From: Beijerinckiaceae bacterium
GTDB lineage: Bacteria; Pseudomonadota; Alphaproteobacteria; Rhizobiales; Beijerinckiaceae
Direction of reading: 5' to 3'
NCBI GenBank assembly: GCA_947456315.1
Contig: CANGRU010000071.1
Location: 1-7,526, forward strand
Length of the DNA stretch: 7,526 nt
Under the pieces are notes generated by a model that did no database searches, was not told the DNA's origin, and saw nothing but the letters and a program-made list of their open reading frames with translations. Shown one piece after another: positions 4,180 through 7,526 of the stretch; positions within the stretch are counted from its first letter, which is position 1, and the number at the start of each line of letters is the position of its first letter. The translations under genes were made by a program, and so were the position numbers.

Positions 4180-7100
4180 ATGACCAGTTTGACACCACGC
4201 AACGGCGAAGAAATCCGCGCCGCCCTTTCGGCCCTCGCACAAGAGCGCATTCTTGTGCTCGACGGGGCCATGGGCACGATGATTCAGGACCGCAAATTCT
4301 CGGAGGAAGATTTTCGCGGCGCGCGTTTCAAAGACTGGAAGCGCGATCTGCGCGGCAACAATGATCTGTTGATCCTCACCCAGCCGGATGCCATTCGCGA
4401 CATTCATCTCGCCTATTTTCTGGCTGGCGCTGACATATGTGAAACAAACACATTCTCTTCGACCACCATCGCGCAGGCCGATTACGGGCTTGAAGAGGTT
4501 GTGACCGAACTCAATCGCGAAGGGGCGCGGCTGGCGCGTGAAGCGGCTGATCTTGCGCAAGCCAAAGATGGCCGCCGCCGTTTTGTGGCAGGTGCCATGG
4601 GCCCGACCAATCGCACCGCCTCGCTCTCACCCGATGTGAATGATCCCGGCTTTCGCGCCGTCAGCTTTGACGAGTTGCGCGCCGCCTATGCGCAGGCCGC
4701 TCAAGGGCTGATCGAAGGCGGCGCCGATCTCATGCTGATCGAAACCGTGTTCGACACGCTCAACGCCAAAGCCGCATTGGCTGGCATTGAGGATGCGTTT
4801 GTCGCCACGGCCACGCGTTTGCCGATCATGATTTCGGGCACGATCACCGATCTGTCGGGCCGCACGCTCTCTGGCCAGACGGCAGAAGCTTTCTGGATTT
4901 CACTGCGTCACGCCAAGCCATTCGCTATTGGTTTGAACTGCGCTTTGGGTGCGCGCGAGATGCGCGCCCATGTCGCCGATCTGGCACGCCTCACTGACAC
5001 ATATGTCATTGCCTATCCCAATGCGGGCCTGCCGAATGAATTCGGCCTCTATGATGAGAGCCCCGATTATATGGCCGCGCTTGTGGGCGAATTTGCCGAT
5101 GCGGGACTGGTCAATATTCTGGGCGGCTGCTGCGGCACAACGCCTGCTCACATTGACGCCATCAGCAAACGCATTGCAGGTCTTGCACCGCGCAAGCCTG
5201 TCGAAGTGGCGCCCATGCTGCGCCTCGCAGGCCTTGAGCCGTTCAAACTCACATCCGACATTCGCTTTGTGAATGTCGGCGAGCGCACCAATGTCACGGG
5301 CTCGGCGCGTTTTCGCAAACTCATCAAGAATGGCGAATATGCAGCCGCTCTCGATGTCGCACGCGATCAGGTCGCCAATGGCGCGCAGATTATCGACATC
5401 AATATGGATGAAGGCCTGCTCGACTCGCAGAAAGCCATGGTTGATTATCTCAACCTCTTGGCAGCCGAGCCGGACATTGCCCGCGTGCCGATCATGGTCG
5501 ATTCCTCGAAATTCGACGTGATCGAAGCCGGCCTGAAATGCATTCAGGGCAAGGCGGTGGTCAATTCCATCTCCCTGAAAGAAGGCGAAGAGAATTTCAT
5601 CGCGCAAGCAAAAGTCGTGCAGCTCTATGGCGCCGCTGTTGTTGTGATGGCCTTTGATGAACAGGGCCAAGCCGACACGCTGGCACGCAAGGTCGAGATT
5701 TGCACGCGCGCATACCGCATCCTTGTCGACCAACTCGATTTCCCGCCCGAAGACATCATCTTCGATCCGAATATTTTCGCCATTGCGACCGGCATCGAAG
5801 AGCATGACAATTACGGCGTCGATTTTATCGAGGCCACACGCCAGATCCGCGCGACACTCCCCCATGTGCATGTGTCGGGCGGTGTGTCCAATCTCTCCTT
5901 CTCCTTCCGCGGCAATGAGCCGGTGCGCGAGGCGATGCACTCCATCTTTCTCTTCCATGCCATTCAGGCGGGCATGGATATGGGCATCGTCAATGCGGGC
6001 CAGCTGTCGGTCTATGAAGAGATCGATGCGGAATTGCGCGAAGCCTGTGAAGATGTCGTCCTCAACCGCCGTGCGGATTCCACCGAGCGCCTGCTCAATC
6101 TGGCCGAGAAGTTCAAAGGCCAGACGGGCGAGGTCAAAGCCAAAGATCTGGTCTGGCGCGAGCAAAGCGTCGACAAGCGTCTTGAACATGCGCTGGTCAA
6201 CGGCATTACCGAATATATCGACATTGACGTCGAAGAAGCGCGCCTGCAATCGACGCGCCCGCTGGATGTCATCGAAGGCCCGTTAATGGCCGGCATGAAT
6301 GTGGTGGGTGACCTGTTTGGCGCGGGCAAAATGTTTTTGCCGCAAGTCGTCAAATCGGCCCGCGTGATGAAACAGGCGGTCGCCTGGCTCATGCCCTATA
6401 TGGAAGAAGAAAAAGCCCGCAATGGCGGCACGACACGTGCGAGCGCTGGCAAAATCCTCATGGCCACCGTCAAAGGTGACGTGCACGACATCGGCAAGAA
6501 TATTGTCGGCGTGGTTCTGGCCTGCAACAATTATGATGTCATCGATCTGGGCGTCATGGTGCCGGCGGCCAAAATTCTCGACACGGCTAAAAAAGAAAAG
6601 GTCGATGTGATCGGCCTGTCGGGTCTGATCACACCTTCACTTGAAGAAATGGCCTTTGTCGCCTCTGAAATGGAGCGCGAAGGTTTTGACATTCCGCTTC
6701 TGATTGGTGGTGCGACGACGAGCCGTGTGCATACGGCGGTCAAAATCCATCCCAATTACAAGCGCGGGCAATCGGTCTATGTGACCGATGCCAGCCGTGC
6801 TGTGGGCGTTGTCTCTGCATTGCTCTCGCCAGAGGCCAAGGGCCAATATGTCGAGACAATCCGTGCCGAATATAAAAAAGTCGCGGATGCTCATGCACGC
6901 GCCGAAACCGACAAGCAACGCTTGCCGCTGTCGCGGGCACGCGCCAATGCGGTGAAAATCGATTGGGCCCAGTATACGCCGACCAAGCCGACATTTTTGG
7001 GCACACGCACCTTCCGCTCTTATGATGTTGCCGATCTTGTTCCCTATATCGACTGGACGCCTTTCTTCCAGACATGGGAGATGAAGGGCCGCTTCCCCGC

Positions 7101-7526
7101 TTTGCTTGAAGATGAAAAGCAGGGTGCGGCGGCCCGCCAGCTTTATGAAGATGCGCAAGCCATGCTCAAACGCATTGTGGACGAACGCTGGTTCCAGCCC
7201 AAAGCCATCATCGGCTTCTGGCCGGCCAATTCTGTCGGCGATGACATTACGCTCTACACGGGCGAGTCCCGCACCGACAAACTCGCCACCTTCTTCACGC
7301 TGCGCCAGCAATTGCAGCGCCGTGACGGCAAGCCCAATGTGGCCTTGTCTGATTTCGTCGCGCCGGAATCCTCGGGTGTCAAAGATTACATCGGCGGCTT
7401 TGTGGTGACGGCTGGCCTCGAAGAAGAGCGCATTGCTGAGCGCTTTGCGCGCGCCAATGATGATTACCAATCCATCATGGTGAAAGCTTTGGCCGATCGC
7501 ATTGCCGAAGCCTTTGCCGAACAAAT
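4180..7526 (+). CDS. metH: Cobalamin-dependent methionine synthase (MetH), C-terminus beyond window
   Basis: MetH transfers a methyl group from 5-methyltetrahydrofolate to homocysteine through methylcobalamin. The frame is open from ATG 4180 to the edge, giving 1115 codons of an expected 1230-1250. All four modules are seen. The homocysteine domain (about 20-335) has the zinc ligands Cys254, Cys317 and Cys318 ([15 protein letters not shown]). The pterin domain starts near 363 with [13 protein letters not shown]. The cap and cobalamin domains (about 670-915) include base-off D767-x-H769-x-x-G772, SGLITPS (814-820) and LLIGGATT (839-846). The start of the SAM-binding reactivation domain has Asp958 in YIDWTPFF, equivalent to E. 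coli Asp946. Residue offsets to E. coli are steady (+7 to +12), so no frameshift is evident. The final SAM-binding and tail segments are not visible. The reactivation domain implies a flavodoxin-type electron donor elsewhere. Regulation is expected through the SahR operator, with no cobalamin riboswitch in view. Confidence 0.97.
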   Translation, partial: MTSLTPRNGEEIRAALSALAQERILVLDGAMGTMIQDRKFSEEDFRGARFKDWKRDLRGNNDLLILTQPDAIRDIHLAYFLAGADICETNTFSSTTIAQADYGLEEVVTELNREGARLAREAADLAQAKDGRRRFVAGAMGPTNRTASLSPDVNDPGFRAVSFDELRAAYAQAAQGLIEGGADLMLIETVFDTLNAKAALAGIEDAFVATATRLPIMISGTITDLSGRTLSGQTAEAFWISLRHAKPFAIGLNCALGAREMRAHVADLARLTDTYVIAYPNAGLPNEFGLYDESPDYMAALVGEFADAGLVNILGGCCGTTPAHIDAISKRIAGLAPRKPVEVAPMLRLAGLEPFKLTSDIRFVNVGERTNVTGSARFRKLIKNGEYAAALDVARDQVANGAQIIDINMDEGLLDSQKAMVDYLNLLAAEPDIARVPIMVDSSKFDVIEAGLKCIQGKAVVNSISLKEGEENFIAQAKVVQLYGAAVVVMAFDEQGQADTLARKVEICTRAYRILVDQLDFPPEDIIFDPNIFAIATGIEEHDNYGVDFIEATRQIRATLPHVHVSGGVSNLSFSFRGNEPVREAMHSIFLFHAIQAGMDMGIVNAGQLSVYEEIDAELREACEDVVLNRRADSTERLLNLAEKFKGQTGEVKAKDLVWREQSVDKRLEHALVNGITEYIDIDVEEARLQSTRPLDVIEGPLMAGMNVVGDLFGAGKMFLPQVVKSARVMKQAVAWLMPYMEEEKARNGGTTRASAGKILMATVKGDVHDIGKNIVGVVLACNNYDVIDLGVMVPAAKILDTAKKEKVDVIGLSGLITPSLEEMAFVASEMEREGFDIPLLIGGATTSRVHTAVKIHPNYKRGQSVYVTDASRAVGVVSALLSPEAKGQYVETIRAEYKKVADAHARAETDKQRLPLSRARANAVKIDWAQYTPTKPTFLGTRTFRSYDVADLVPYIDWTPFFQTWEMKGRFPALLEDEKQGAAARQLYEDAQAMLKRIVDERWFQPKAIIGFWPANSVGDDITLYTGESRTDKLATFFTLRQQLQRRDGKPNVALSDFVAPESSGVKDYIGGFVVTAGLEEERIAERFARANDDYQSIMVKALADRIAEAFAEQ

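Noticed and set aside
3065..4240. 391-residue minus-strand open frame opposite metF and the sahR end
   Set aside because: The plus-strand metF matches its family over its full length. The antisense frame spans three gene ends and has no known motif.
4900..6249. 449-residue open frame on the minus strand opposite metH
   Set aside because: It lies wholly within the strongly conserved metH coding sequence, shows no recognisable domain, and has the Asp/His/Ala-rich composition typical of the antisense of a GC-rich gene.

Overview
The window looks like part of the chromosome of an alphaproteobacterium, most likely of the order Hyphomicrobiales. This rests on the moderately high GC content, the alphaproteobacterial character of MraZ, RsmH and FtsL, the three genes sahR-metF-metH in a row, and GANTC and TTAAC sites of the kind used in alphaproteobacterial cell-cycle control. 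No mobile element, CRISPR array, tRNA or rRNA was seen. All six genes look intact apart from truncation at the two window edges.

Left part (1-1896, minus strand): the start of the division and cell wall (dcw/mra) cluster, transcribed leftwards as mraZ, rsmH (mraW), ftsL. MraZ is the cluster's transcriptional regulator, RsmH methylates 16S rRNA, and FtsL is a small bitopic divisome protein cut by the left edge. The genes are tightly packed: a 22-23 nt gap with a strong ribosome binding site before rsmH, and a 1 nt gap before ftsL.

Middle (1897-2288): a divergent control region of about 390 bp with no gene. The mraZ side carries four (T/C)GGG(A/C) boxes at an exact 10 bp period, interleaved with a good -35/-10 promoter on the minus strand. 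Further upstream are an inverted repeat sharing the box sequence, three GANTC sites and a TTAACCATTAAC element. The other side carries a perfect 18 bp palindrome just upstream of sahR.

Right part (2289-7526, plus strand): a methionine/SAM-cycle operon, sahR-metF-metH. SahR is an ArsR-type winged-helix domain fused to a SAM methyltransferase-like domain that senses S-adenosylhomocysteine in the characterised family. MetF makes 5-methyltetrahydrofolate. MetH uses that methyl group, through cobalamin, to turn homocysteine into methionine. The metF start overlaps the sahR stop and metH starts 2 bp after metF, so the three are probably co-transcribed and translationally coupled. metH is open at the right edge, with 1115 codons visible.

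The genes themselves are known families. The main points of interest lie in the shared control region: two autoregulatory circuits placed back to back, one for division and one for one-carbon metabolism, with possible cell-cycle sites between them.
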